Below are positions 35,000 through 44,122 of a stretch of 44,930 bases of DNA, one piece after another. Below the pieces are notes generated by a model. The model searched no databases. It worked only from the letters and a program-made list of their open reading frames with translations, and was not told the DNA's origin. This DNA is from Rheinheimera baltica DSM 14885 (GTDB lineage Bacteria > Pseudomonadota > Gammaproteobacteria > Enterobacterales > Alteromonadaceae). The stretch is from NCBI RefSeq assembly GCF_000425345.1, contig NZ_AUDG01000034.1:1-44930 (forward strand), given 5' to 3'. Position numbers and translations under genes: made by a program. Position 1 is the first letter of the stretch, and each line of letters starts with the position of its first letter.

Positions 35000-37678
35000 T
35001 TAGTCGTCTAAGCCAACAGCCCAGCCTGCAGTCCAATCGTTGCCAGCTTTAATGGCACCGATAAAATCAACTGCTTCAAAAAAGCTGTCTTGCGCTGACA
35101 TGTCTTTTGGCGTGGTGGTGTCGATGGTAAAAATACCATCTACTACGTCTGACATACTGGCTGCGGTGCTGTTGCCTGTTTGTGCTAAGAACCACTGTTC
35201 TGTGGTTGTGCCGTTGCCTAAGTCACCTTTAAAGGCTTCAGGGCAGGCAATCACAGAGTGAGTCATGGTTAAGGTGCCGGCTGCTGCCAGTGCCTTGGTT
35301 TCTGCCGAGTCGAATTCTAAACATTCACCCATGCCGGTTGGGCCAGTTACCACAAAGTTTGCCAGCTGGGCATTGGTACCAGCACGTAACAGTAAGCCTT
35401 CAGAATCATCATCACCGTCAAAGGTGTTACCGATAATGGTCATGTTAGAAATCATTGGGTTAGAAACAGGCAGTGCTGTAAAGTTACCTGACTGGTTGTC
35501 ACCTTCAATGCCGCGGTTGGCTTTAGCGCCATCAGCTGCATGCTTAACCAGTACGAACTGTAACTTACCGTTCCAACCGTCAGCCCAGTCAACTGAGTCA
35601 TCACCGTTGGCGGTTAACACCACGTTTTTACAGCTCACGCTGCCACCGAACATTTCGATACCGTCATCCACGTTCTGGTGAACCTGAATGTTTGAGCACT
35701 TAGTGCCTGAACCCACACCTGCGAAGGTAATACCGTTTAACTCATTGTCAGGAATAACTTCAAAACCAGCATGTTTTACTACGACATAATTCAATGTGCC
35801 GCTGTTGTCAGCCGGGTTAGCACCACCGTAGTTACCTGCGTCACCTTCTGCGGCTACCTGGCAGTTAGCTAAATCAGCTTGGTCACATTTGTTTGTTGGT
35901 GCCTTACCCAGTAACACTAAACCACCCCATTGTCCGGCAGCGGTAGGTGAACCAATGATGTCCTGTACTGATGTCATGACGATTGGGTTAGCAGCAGTGC
36001 CGTTAGCTTCAATTTTTGAACCACGGGTAACAACCAGGAAATCTGCACCAGATTTACCGTAAATGCGCACGCCAGGTTGTACTGTTAAGGTGGCGGCAGT
36101 GGTGTTATCTATCCCCACGCGTACCCGGCCATTTAATACGTAGTCAGCACCCGCTAGCAGGGTAACATTTGAGGTAATATCACCGCTTAATTGACAATTT
36201 AACCGGCCAGACAAGCTGTTAACTTCGCTGGTGCCGGCAGGGCAGGCCGCTAAGTCGTCTTCTGGGTGAATACCTACTGTCCAACCTTCAGTCCAGTCTG
36301 TTGTGCCATTGAAAGCCCCCACGTAGTCAACGTTATCAAACCAGCTGTCTACATTGTTTGCTACGTTGTAACCGTTACCCAGCGCCGGTGAGTTTGGTGC
36401 GGGGATATAACCGCCCAGCAAGGCATCGGTTACCATGTTGCCCGGTTGTGCACGGAACCAAACGCCCGCATCCAGCGTCACGTTATTGTTGCCATCTACG
36501 CTATTTTTAAACGGCTCAGCACAATCGATAATAGAGTTGCGAAACACGATTTCGCCATTACCGGTGTTGGTAACCGACTCATCGCTATTGATTTCAAAAC
36601 ACTCACCCATGCCAGCAGAGCCGGTGATGATCATGTTGTACAGTTCGCCAGCGGTACCTGCGCGTAACAACACACCCTCTGAGTCGTCTTCGCCGTCAAA
36701 GTCGTTACCAATAATCGTTACGTTAGCGATTTGTGGCTTACTTACCGGCTCAGCTGTGAAGTTGCCAGACTGGTTATCCGCTTCAATGGCGCGGTTGGCT
36801 TTGCTGTTATTTGGGTTATGACGAATAAGTACGTGTTGCATACGGCCAGTCCAGCCATCTGCCCAGTCTAAAGAGTCGTCGCGGTTGCCGGTTAATACCA
36901 CATACTTGGCATCAACCGTACCGCCGAAAAACTCAACGCCGTCATCCAGGTTATTGTGTACCTGAATGTATTCAACGGTAGTGCCACGACCAACACCCGC
37001 AAAGGTGATGCCGTTTAATTCATTGTCCGGAATAACTTCGAAACCGGCATAACGCACTTGAACATATTTCAACGCACCGCTGTTATCATCCGGGTTATCA
37101 CCGCCGTATGGGCCGGCTTCACCTTCAGCTTCTACCTGACAGCTGGCTAAATTAGCCTGATCACATTTATTAGTAGGTGCTTTACCCAGTATTACCAGGC
37201 CACCCCACTCTGCAGATGACTCTTCGTCAGATAATCCCAGCATATCGTTTACTGATGTCATCACGATTGGCGCAGTTTCAGTACCTACTGCCTGAATTTT
37301 TGAGCCGCGGGCAACAACCAGATAATCAGCACCACTTTTACCGTATACATAAGTACCTGGTTCAATTGTCAGCGTAGCGCTGTTGCTGTTGTCATTACCT
37401 ACCGTAACTTTACCGTTTAACGACCAGGCGATGTCAGCTGTTAACCGCGTGTCGCTGGTAATGGTACCGGTAACTTCACAAACGGCTTTACTTACACCGG
37501 CCAGGCTAGCACCTTCTGTTGCAAAGCTAGGGCACTTACTGGTTACTGGTGGCGTACCACCGCCGTTATCTCCACCGTCGCTGCCAGAACCAGCATTAAT
37601 GACTAAGTCACCACCACAGCCAGCCAGCGCTACCGCTGACGCTATTGCGCTTAGTTTTAACAGTTTGCGTAAAGCCAT
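35000..37678 (-). CDS. Large lipoprotein with two tandem beta-helix-like modules
   Basis: This protein has about 892 residues. A lipoprotein signal peptide ends in the lipobox LAGC, followed by a Gly/Ser/Asp-rich linker. The body consists of two modules of about 430 residues that align along their length. Each starts with a Cys-Pro, then TITSDTRL or DITSNVTL, GKVTVGNDN or GRVRVGIDN, and YGKSGADYLVVARGSKI or its equivalent. Each also has WGGLVILGKAPTNKCDQA, FEVIPDNELNGITFAGVG, DDGVEFFGG and GMGECFE. The repeated short strands and Gly/Asp turns suggest a right-handed parallel beta-helix. Proteins of this look occur beside TonB receptors in Bacteroidetes and marine Gammaproteobacteria; the function is unknown. 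The ATG at 37678 has GGAG 8 bases upstream; 37684 is an alternative. A Pho-box-like element lies about 90 bases upstream. Confidence 0.8.
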   Translation of the reverse strand: MALRKLLKLSAIASAVALAGCGGDLVINAGSGSDGGDNGGGTPPVTSKCPSFATEGASLAGVSKAVCEVTGTITSDTRLTADIAWSLNGKVTVGNDNSNSATLTIEPGTYVYGKSGADYLVVARGSKIQAVGTETAPIVMTSVNDMLGLSDEESSAEWGGLVILGKAPTNKCDQANLASCQVEAEGEAGPYGGDNPDDNSGALKYVQVRYAGFEVIPDNELNGITFAGVGRGTTVEYIQVHNNLDDGVEFFGGTVDAKYVVLTGNRDDSLDWADGWTGRMQHVLIRHNPNNSKANRAIEADNQSGNFTAEPVSKPQIANVTIIGNDFDGEDDSEGVLLRAGTAGELYNMIITGSAGMGECFEINSDESVTNTGNGEIVFRNSIIDCAEPFKNSVDGNNNVTLDAGVWFRAQPGNMVTDALLGGYIPAPNSPALGNGYNVANNVDSWFDNVDYVGAFNGTTDWTEGWTVGIHPEDDLAACPAGTSEVNSLSGRLNCQLSGDITSNVTLLAGADYVLNGRVRVGIDNTTAATLTVQPGVRIYGKSGADFLVVTRGSKIEANGTAANPIVMTSVQDIIGSPTAAGQWGGLVLLGKAPTNKCDQADLANCQVAAEGDAGNYGGANPADNSGTLNYVVVKHAGFEVIPDNELNGITFAGVGSGTKCSNIQVHQNVDDGIEMFGGSVSCKNVVLTANGDDSVDWADGWNGKLQFVLVKHAADGAKANRGIEGDNQSGNFTALPVSNPMISNMTIIGNTFDGDDDSEGLLLRAGTNAQLANFVVTGPTGMGECLEFDSAETKALAAAGTLTMTHSVIACPEAFKGDLGNGTTTEQWFLAQTGNSTAASMSDVVDGIFTIDTTTPKDMSAQDSFFEAVDFIGAIKAGNDWTAGWAVGLDD

Positions 37679-37765
37679 TACCATCTCTCCGTTGAGTTGT
37701 TTTAGGTCGTGCGAATAAGTTGCACGCACCCTAACGCAGAGAAATGACGCTTTTATTACATTGAT

Positions 37766-37787
37766 GTGGCTGTAACATAACAGTCAT
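37766..37787. promoter_or_regulatory. Pho-box-like element before the lipoprotein
   Basis: Plus strand CTGTAACATAACAGTCAT (37770-37787) and minus strand CTGTTATGTTACAGCCAC (37783-37766) both fit a 7-4-7 pattern imperfectly. The near-palindromic overlap makes the direction unclear. Confidence 0.4.
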
Positions 37788-37947
37788 GTTTACCCTTGAT
37801 AAGACTGGGGTTGCAGCGTGGTGTGTCAAAAAAAGTTCACTGTACTGTCATAAATTAGCGGCCTGCAAAGGTTTAAATCTGGTAAATGATGTTGCGTAAA
37901 TGTGTGTTTTTATTTTGGGTGCAGGCCAAAAAAAGATTAACCTTACG

Positions 37948-37965
37948 TTTTCATAAAAATGTCAT
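37948..37965 (+). promoter_or_regulatory. Pho box before phoB
   Basis: TTTTCATAAAAATGTCAT has two heptamers with a 4-base A spacer and matches about 15 of 18 positions of the PhoB consensus. It lies 80 bases before the phoB ATG, as expected for autoregulation. Confidence 0.65.
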
Positions 37966-38044
37966 AAACTGCAGCAATACTTTGCGCAGTAAATAGTTAC
38001 AGTAGCCCGGCATCCAAGTCGGAAAACAGAATGTGGTGAGTGCT

Positions 38045-38731
38045 ATGGCAAGAAAAATCCTGGTAGTTGAAGACGAAGCGCCGATTCGCGATATGTTGTG
38101 TTTTGTGTTGGAGCAAAATGGTTATCAAGCCACAACGGCAGAAGATTACGATTCTGCTGTTAATGCTTTAATGGAACCCTATCCTGACTTAGTGTTGCTG
38201 GATTGGATGTTGCCCGGTGGTAGCGGCATTCAGGTAGCGAAAAAAATGAAGCAGCATGAACTGACGCGTAATATTCCCATTATTATGATTACGGCGCGCG
38301 GTGAAGAAGAAGATAAAGTACGGGGTTTAGAAGTAGGCGCTGACGATTACGTCACCAAGCCGTTTTCACCGAAAGAGCTCATGGCGCGTATTAAGGCGGT
38401 AATTCGCCGTGTATCGCCGACCAGCCTGGACGAAGTCATTGAAGTGCAGGGTTTGAAACTGGACCCAGTGTCACATCGCGTTATGGCGCAAGAGCAAGCG
38501 CTGGATATGGGGCCGACAGAATTTCGTTTGCTGCATTTCTTTATGACACACCCAGAACGGGTATATAGCCGGGAACAGCTATTGGACCACGTATGGGGCA
38601 CGAATGTTTACGTAGAAGACCGTACAGTGGATGTGCATATCCGCCGCTTACGTAAAGCGATTTCTATCGCCGGTCATGATAGATTAGTGCAAACCGTGCG
38701 TGGCTCCGGCTACCGTTTTTCTGCTAAGTAA
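38045..38731 (+). CDS. phoB: Phosphate regulon response regulator PhoB
   Basis: This 228-residue OmpR-type regulator has a receiver domain at residues 1-120 with acidic pair Glu9-Asp10, phospho-acceptor Asp53 in LLDWMLPG, and Lys105 in VTKPFSP. The C-terminal winged helix contains [30 protein letters not shown] and [12 protein letters not shown]. These are PhoB-type blocks, and the length is within one residue of E. coli PhoB. I chose the ATG at 38045, with GGTGAG upstream, since the family starts [11 protein letters not shown]. It is followed after 17 bases by phoR, its sensor kinase. Confidence 0.96.
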   Translation: MARKILVVEDEAPIRDMLCFVLEQNGYQATTAEDYDSAVNALMEPYPDLVLLDWMLPGGSGIQVAKKMKQHELTRNIPIIMITARGEEEDKVRGLEVGADDYVTKPFSPKELMARIKAVIRRVSPTSLDEVIEVQGLKLDPVSHRVMAQEQALDMGPTEFRLLHFFMTHPERVYSREQLLDHVWGTNVYVEDRTVDVHIRRLRKAISIAGHDRLVQTVRGSGYRFSAK

Positions 38732-38748
38732 GGTTAATTGCCACTGCT

Positions 38749-40083
38749 ATGCGCCAGCTGCTATCAAAAAGGAAGGTATACACCAGACTCTTCCTTTTTT
38801 ACTGTTTTATTGCTCTGGTGGGGCTAATTTCCAACAGTTTACTGCTGGCATTGCTTATATTCACCGTTGCGTTATTGCTTTGGCATTATCACCATTTATT
38901 TTTAATGGATAAATGGTTATGGCGTGACCGTAAATTGTCCCCGCCCATTAGTGAGGGTATTTGGGGTCATTTATTCGAAGGTATTTATTACCTGCAACGG
39001 CGCGACAGACGCAAGCGCCGTGAGTTGCGTAATGTGGTTAGGCGTTTTCGCGATGGCGCAGAAGCATTGCCAGAAGCAGTCGTAGTGCTGCGCGATGATT
39101 GGTCTATTATCTGGAGCAATAAGCTGGCACAAATTCTGGTTGGCTTGCATTGGCCGGCAGATGAAGGCTTGCGTTTGGACAACCTTATTCGACACCCCGA
39201 CTTTTTAAACTATCTTCATGCCGCTCAGTTTGACATACCTATAGAGTTACCGTCACCGGTGAACGACCAGCTCACACTGGAATTTAATATTATGCCGTAC
39301 GGTATTGAACAGTATTTGTTGATCGTACGCGATGTTACTCAGCTAAAACAGCTGGAGCAAATTCGTAAAGATTTTGTCGCTAATGTGTCTCATGAACTGC
39401 GCACGCCGCTTACTGTTTTGCAAGGCTACCTGGAGGTGATGGACGATGAGAACCTGCCTGACAAACTAATGTGGAAAAAAGCCCATAACGTGATGCTTGA
39501 TCAAACTAAACGCATGGATGCTTTGGTACAACAGTTACTTACCTTATCCCGCATTGAAGCCTCGGCGCGGGTACATTTTGATGATGCAGTCGACGTGCCA
39601 GCCATGTTGCATAAATTAGAGCAAGAAGCGCAGGCGTTAAATCGTGATAAACAACATAATTTAACGTTTGATATTGACGCTGAGTTAAAAGTGACGGGTG
39701 TTACAGAAGAGCTGCGCAGTGCATTTTCAAACCTGGTTATTAACGCAATTAAGTACACGCAAAATGGCGGCGACATTCAGATCAGCTGGCAGCGTCAGCA
39801 CAAAAAAGCGGTATTTGCGGTAAATGACAATGGGCCGGGGATCGCGCCGCAACATGTTAAACGGCTCACCGAACGTTTTTATCGTGTTGATGAAGCACGC
39901 GCACGCAATACCGGCGGCACAGGCCTTGGCTTGGCGATTGTTAAGCACGTATTATCGCGCCACAACAGCCGGTTAATGATTTTCAGCGAGCCGGGCAAAG
40001 GTAGTAGCTTCTCGTTCACATTGCCACCTGAATTGGTGTTGAGCAACACTGCCAAACGAAGTAGCAAAAAAGCTGCAAACTAA
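38749..40083 (+). CDS. phoR: Phosphate regulon sensor histidine kinase PhoR
   Basis: This 444-residue inner-membrane sensor kinase has two close hydrophobic segments at residues 14-30 and 32-50, with no periplasmic domain, as in E. coli PhoR. A basic linker (84-100) is followed by a PAS domain (about 105-200, EAVVVLRDDWSIIWSN). The phosphoacceptor is His215 in VSHELRTPLTVLQGYLEVM. The ATPase domain has N-box NLVINAIKYTQNGG, NDNGPGI, and GGTGLGLAIVKHVL. With PhoU and Pst it reads external phosphate and phosphorylates PhoB. The short C-terminal KRSSKKAAN tail is unremarkable. Confidence 0.95.
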   Translation: MRQLLSKRKVYTRLFLFYCFIALVGLISNSLLLALLIFTVALLLWHYHHLFLMDKWLWRDRKLSPPISEGIWGHLFEGIYYLQRRDRRKRRELRNVVRRFRDGAEALPEAVVVLRDDWSIIWSNKLAQILVGLHWPADEGLRLDNLIRHPDFLNYLHAAQFDIPIELPSPVNDQLTLEFNIMPYGIEQYLLIVRDVTQLKQLEQIRKDFVANVSHELRTPLTVLQGYLEVMDDENLPDKLMWKKAHNVMLDQTKRMDALVQQLLTLSRIEASARVHFDDAVDVPAMLHKLEQEAQALNRDKQHNLTFDIDAELKVTGVTEELRSAFSNLVINAIKYTQNGGDIQISWQRQHKKAVFAVNDNGPGIAPQHVKRLTERFYRVDEARARNTGGTGLGLAIVKHVLSRHNSRLMIFSEPGKGSSFSFTLPPELVLSNTAKRSSKKAAN

Positions 40084-40095
40084 GGGCAACGCTGA

Positions 40096-40608
40096 TCAAT
40101 TACGCAGAGACAATGTGTTGATTTTAGTAGGGTGCATAGTTATTTGATATTGCTGTACAGCAGATTTACCCTGCTTCTCTTGTTCTTGGCGTTCACGATT
40201 GCCATTGGCTGCTTCTATCAATCCTTGTAGTGCTTCGCCAAATTGGTCTATTTTGGCATCCAGCGCAGTTATTTTATTATCACGCTCCGAGCTTGGCGGT
40301 AGTTGAGTCAGACTGTCTTTTTCAGCCATAGCTTTTTCAATTTGCAATAGTATTTCATTATACTTTTGTCTATCTAATCCTAAACGGTTAGCCAGCATCT
40401 GGTCCATTAGGCTGGTTAAAAAAGCGTCTTGGTTTGCGCTGTCTTTGTCTATCTGTTGCGCAGGTGGTCGTGTTGCCGGTTTTACCGTTGATTGTGCCGT
40501 AGCGGCAAGTTCTTGCCGGTGCGAGATGTCATTTGCCGTTTGCTCAGATTGCACTCGCTGCTGATATTGTTGCTGATAACCATTAATAAGCTTTACTGAC
40601 ATTGACAT
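40096..40608 (-). CDS. Hypothetical protein, glutamine-rich and coiled-coil-like
   Basis: This protein of about 170 residues is not one I recognise. It is soluble, rich in Gln, Ser and Ala, with no signal peptide or membrane segment. The N-terminal third is low-complexity (NGYQQQYQQRVQSEQTA). A middle helix reads FLTSLMDQMLANRLGLDRQKYNEI, and a predicted coiled-coil follows (about 90-135, ITALDAKIDQFGEALQGLIEA). The residues SLMDQMLANRLGLD recall regions of flagellar or rod-assembly cofactors, but that is weak. Starts at ATG 40608 or 40602 are possible; an upstream TTG at 40611 is less likely. It converges with phoR and is divergent from the hybrid kinase gene. Confidence 0.6.
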   Translation of the reverse strand: MSMSVKLINGYQQQYQQRVQSEQTANDISHRQELAATAQSTVKPATRPPAQQIDKDSANQDAFLTSLMDQMLANRLGLDRQKYNEILLQIEKAMAEKDSLTQLPPSSERDNKITALDAKIDQFGEALQGLIEAANGNRERQEQEKQGKSAVQQYQITMHPTKINTLSLRN

Positions 40609-40784
40609 CAAAATCTGTCCACGTTGAGGATGTATTTTAATGTGAAAAATAAAGCAGAAACTATGCCAATTGCTAATTTAGTGTTATTAAGTGGCGAAAG
40701 TGACAACGATATCGCTTCAAGCATAGCCTTGCACAGTTGTACTCTGTTAACATTTGTACAAAGCATATGCAGTTAAGAGGTAGG

Positions 40785-43181
40785 ATGATGAACTGGTTAC
40801 GTCAGTGGTTTGAATATCCGGCCGATCCTATGTTGCTTGCAGGTAGTTATGACCCTGGTTTGGTACTGCTATCATTTTTGATTGCTGTTTTTTCCTCAGC
40901 TATTGCAATCCATGTTACTGCGCAAGCGATAAGTGTTAAGAATAAAAACATAAGAATGTTGATGCTGGGCAGTGGCAGTATTGCCTTAGGTGGTGGTGTC
41001 TGGTCTATGCACTTTATTGGCATGTTAGCGTTTGCGTTGTGCACCAGCGTTGAGTATCACCCCGGACTAACTTTTTTATCTATGTTGCCCAGTATTGCTG
41101 CATCTTGGGTGGCATTGGAGCTGATTAGTAAAAAGCATTTGCATCGCATGCAATTGCTAATTGGTGGCGTATTAGTTGGTGCGGGTATTGGCACTATGCA
41201 TTATATGGGCATGGCGGCTATGCAGATGTCGGTTGCGCTGCGGTACGATTTACTCATATTTTCCTTATCGATTGTCGTGGCGGTAGTGCTGGCTATTGTG
41301 GCACTGTGGGTGCGCTTTGGTTTGCGTCGTTTTAACTTGCGGCCGCATTGGCTTACCCTAATAAGCAGTCTGGTAATGGGCGCCGCAATAAGCGGTATGC
41401 ATTATACCGGCATGGCAGCCGCGCGTTTTGTGCCACCACAGGGGTTTACTGCAACAAATGACAGCAGCGATATTTCCTGGCTATTGGCGCTGGGTGTAGC
41501 TTTTACCACGCTATTGATTACCGGATTAGTGGTCGTGCTAAATTTACTGCTGAAATATCGTGAGCTTAATCAGCAGGTTAAGGCTAATGAAACCCGGCTG
41601 CTGGCGATGATGGATACTGCCGTTGACGGCATTGTTACCATTAGCAGCAAAGGCTTGATTCAGGGCATTAATAAAGCGGCTGAAAAAATTCTTGGCTGGA
41701 AAGAGTCAGAGTTACTGCAGAAAAACGTTAACATCCTGACTCCTGCACTTATTCGTTCAGAACACGACTCTTATCTGCAAAATTATTTACGTACCGGCAT
41801 TGCTAAGATTATTGGTGTGGGTCGCGATGAGGATGCTCTTCATAAGAATGGTTATACCGTACCAATACGCCTGGCAATTGGACATGCCAAATTGGCAGAA
41901 GAGGATATTTTTGTCGCCTTTATCACTGACATTAGCGCACGGTTGCAAATGGAAACGGCGCTGCGTGAAAATGAGGCTAAGTTCCGCTCTCTCATCGGTA
42001 ATATACCCGGCGCAGCCTACCGCTGTTTGTTCAATGACAGCTGGGACATGCTGTTTATAAGTGATGCAGTGGAGTGGTTGTCAGGCTATCCGGCGAGTGA
42101 TTTTATGCTGCCATCGGCGCAGCGTAGCTGGTCTGATTTAGTTCATCAGGCTGATAAAGCCACAACCACCCAGTTAGACTTGTATCAAGGCAGCTTTACG
42201 GTTGAGTACCGTATACGTCACAAAGACGGCAGTTGGCGCTGGATTTTAGAGCATGGCGAAGCGATAAAAACGGATACGGGCGATGTCGTTTGGCTGGACG
42301 GTTTCTTAATGGATATCAGTGCTCGTAAGCAGATGGAGCAAGAGTTGGTTCAGGCTAAAAACATTGCAGAACAAGCTGCTGAAGCCCGTTCAGCTTTTCT
42401 TGCCAATATGAGTCACGAAATTCGCACGCCGATGAATGCGATTATTGGTTTTAGTGATTTAATGTTGTCATCCGGTTTGCCCGAACAGCAACAAAAACAC
42501 CTGCAAACTATTCATAGTGCCGCCCGTTCCTTATTGCATCTGCTTAACGACATTCTTGATAGTGCCAAGCTGGAAAAAGGCAAAGTTGAGTTGGAATATG
42601 CTGATTTTTCTTTACCGGCGCTGTTGGATACTGTGGTGTCTACCTTGTGGTTGCAGGCCCGTAAGAAACAATTACAACTCACGTTAGAGCTAGATGCTGC
42701 CGCGGCTGAGTTTTACTACGGCGCGCCAGATAGGTTGCGTCAGGTGTTAACAAACCTGTTGGGTAATGCGATTAAATTTACCGAGCAGGGCAGTGTAACG
42801 GTGAAAGTGCAGCTTGATGCGCCATCTGAACTCACATTTAGCATTATTGACAGCGGCATTGGTATTTCACCACAACGTTTGCCGTACATTTTTGATGCCT
42901 TCACCCAGGCTGATGCGTCGATGAGCCGTCGCTTCGGTGGCACTGGTCTTGGCACCACCATAAGTAAGCAGCTTGTTGAATTGATGGGTGGCCATATTAG
43001 TGTGCAAAGTACAGAAGGTGTTGGTAGCTGCTTTAGCTTTACCTTGCCACTTAAACCGGGCACAGCACTACCACAACGCAATATTGATCATGCGTGTGCA
43101 TTACCGCCGTTGTCGGTGTTAATAGCGGATGATATACCGCAAAATTTAGAATTATTACAGCTGTTGTTGGAGCGTGCCTGA
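40785..43181 (+). CDS. MHYT-PAS hybrid sensor histidine kinase, ended by premature TGA
   Basis: These 798 residues lead up to an in-frame stop. The N-terminus is an MHYT sensor (about 30-260) with seven membrane segments and motifs MHFIGM (75), MHYMGM (138) and MHYTGM (205), proposed in the family to bind a metal and sense a diatomic gas. PAS domains lie at about 266-390 and 396-514. The HisKA phosphoacceptor is His544 in ANMSHEIRTPMNAI. The ATPase domain has NLLGNAIKFTEQG, DSGIGI and FGGTGLGTTI. A receiver begins at about 775 (LSVLIADDIPQN) and stops after LLLERA at TGA 43179-43181, after only the first beta strand and helix. The same frame continues at 43182. AAGAGG at 40775-40780 favours ATG 40788 or 40785. 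If the stop is real, a kinase without receiver output is made. Confidence 0.82.
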   Translation: MMNWLRQWFEYPADPMLLAGSYDPGLVLLSFLIAVFSSAIAIHVTAQAISVKNKNIRMLMLGSGSIALGGGVWSMHFIGMLAFALCTSVEYHPGLTFLSMLPSIAASWVALELISKKHLHRMQLLIGGVLVGAGIGTMHYMGMAAMQMSVALRYDLLIFSLSIVVAVVLAIVALWVRFGLRRFNLRPHWLTLISSLVMGAAISGMHYTGMAAARFVPPQGFTATNDSSDISWLLALGVAFTTLLITGLVVVLNLLLKYRELNQQVKANETRLLAMMDTAVDGIVTISSKGLIQGINKAAEKILGWKESELLQKNVNILTPALIRSEHDSYLQNYLRTGIAKIIGVGRDEDALHKNGYTVPIRLAIGHAKLAEEDIFVAFITDISARLQMETALRENEAKFRSLIGNIPGAAYRCLFNDSWDMLFISDAVEWLSGYPASDFMLPSAQRSWSDLVHQADKATTTQLDLYQGSFTVEYRIRHKDGSWRWILEHGEAIKTDTGDVVWLDGFLMDISARKQMEQELVQAKNIAEQAAEARSAFLANMSHEIRTPMNAIIGFSDLMLSSGLPEQQQKHLQTIHSAARSLLHLLNDILDSAKLEKGKVELEYADFSLPALLDTVVSTLWLQARKKQLQLTLELDAAAAEFYYGAPDRLRQVLTNLLGNAIKFTEQGSVTVKVQLDAPSELTFSIIDSGIGISPQRLPYIFDAFTQADASMSRRFGGTGLGTTISKQLVELMGGHISVQSTEGVGSCFSFTLPLKPGTALPQRNIDHACALPPLSVLIADDIPQNLELLQLLLERA

Positions 43182-44117
43182 CACAAAGTGGTGGCTGTAT
43201 CAGATGGCGGGCAAGCGCTTGTAGCGGTGCAGCAACAACCGTTTGATGTGGTGTTGATGGACATTCAAATGCCAGTAATGGACGGTTTACAAGCCTGCAA
43301 GTTGATTCGGCAGTGGGAGCAGTCACTACCGCGAGAGCCGTTGGCCATTATCGCACTGACCGCAAGTGTGCTGGATGAAGATAAAGAGGCAGCTAAAGAA
43401 GCCGGTATGCAGGGGTTTGCCAGTAAACCCGTTGATTTTGAAATGTTAAGTGCAGAAATTGCCCGCGTATTGGATTTAGATGTTGGTGCGCTACCCTCGG
43501 TTATAGCCGCAGAGGCTCAGCCACTGCAAGTACTCAATTTGTCCAAAGCGTTGCTGTTGTGGGGCTCGCTTACGCATTACCTGCCCCAACTGGAACAGTT
43601 TTTACAGCAGCAAGAGCCCGTGTTGGCGCAAGCGGCAGTAAACCTGAAAGCAGCTCAATTAGATGAATTACAAAAAGCGGCGCATGCTATCAAAGGGGTG
43701 AGTGCTAATTTGGCGCTGGAGCAATTAAGCAAACTGTGTGGTGAGTTAGAGCAGGCAGCTCGTCAGCAGCAGCAAGATCGCGCAGAAAACACGCTGCAAC
43801 AAATATTGCAAAGCTGGCCTGAACACCTGGCAGCTTGCCAACAGTTGCAGCAACAACCAGACAGTGTTTCAACAAAGACGTTGCAACCGCTCGATGATGT
43901 CGCCCTTGCAGCTTTGCTTAGCCCTTTATCTCAGGCCCTGCAAAGACATGAAATTAATGACAGCGTACTGGCACAGTTAGAACGTTATACTGGAATACAT
44001 GAAACACTGATCCTATCTTTGCTTGATGCAGTAAACGATGATGCAGTAAACGAATTTGACTTTGCCAGCGCTATGGCAACCCTAAATCAAATACAACAGC
44101 GGATAAACGCAGGATAA
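43182..44117 (+). pseudogene. Detached receiver and Hpt domains of the hybrid kinase
   Basis: This frame is the direct continuation of the kinase gene after TGA 43179-43181. It begins HKVVAVSDGGQA, which completes the receiver started upstream. The missing residue at the stop is almost certainly the common Gly of LERAGHxV, one base from TGA (GGA to TGA). The phospho-acceptor Asp is encoded at 43260-43262 (LMDIQMPVMDG), and the conserved Lys lies in SKPVD. An Hpt domain follows, with phosphoacceptor His encoded at 43683-43685 (AAHAIKGVSANL). The C-terminal 100 residues are Gln-rich and helical. A GTG at 43188 could start a separate product, but that would lack the receiver's first strand and acidic pair, so it is unlikely to be functional. 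The intact protein would be about 1110 residues. Confidence 0.75.
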
Positions 44118-44122
44118 CACCG

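Larger units (their letters stand above)
37679..38044. other. Divergent regulatory region lipoprotein / phoB
   Basis: This 366-base gap has no coding frame. It holds at least two Pho-box-like elements (37766-37787 and 37948-37965) and an isolated perfect half-site CTGTCAT at 37845-37851. Both flanking genes therefore probably respond to PhoB, and phoB would be autoregulated. Confidence 0.55.

Noticed and set aside
37845-37862. CTGTCATAAATTAGCGGC as a full Pho box
   Set aside because: The first heptamer is perfect but the second (TAGCGGC) is poor; mentioned only as a half-site.
40700-40716. TGACAACGATATCGCTTC as a fifth NagR box
   Set aside because: Only the left half-site matches; the right half lacks TGTCA.
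43188-44117. Independent response-regulator gene starting at GTG 43188
   Set aside because: It lacks the first strand and acidic pair of the receiver, which are encoded in the same frame just before the TGA; it is the tail of the kinase gene.
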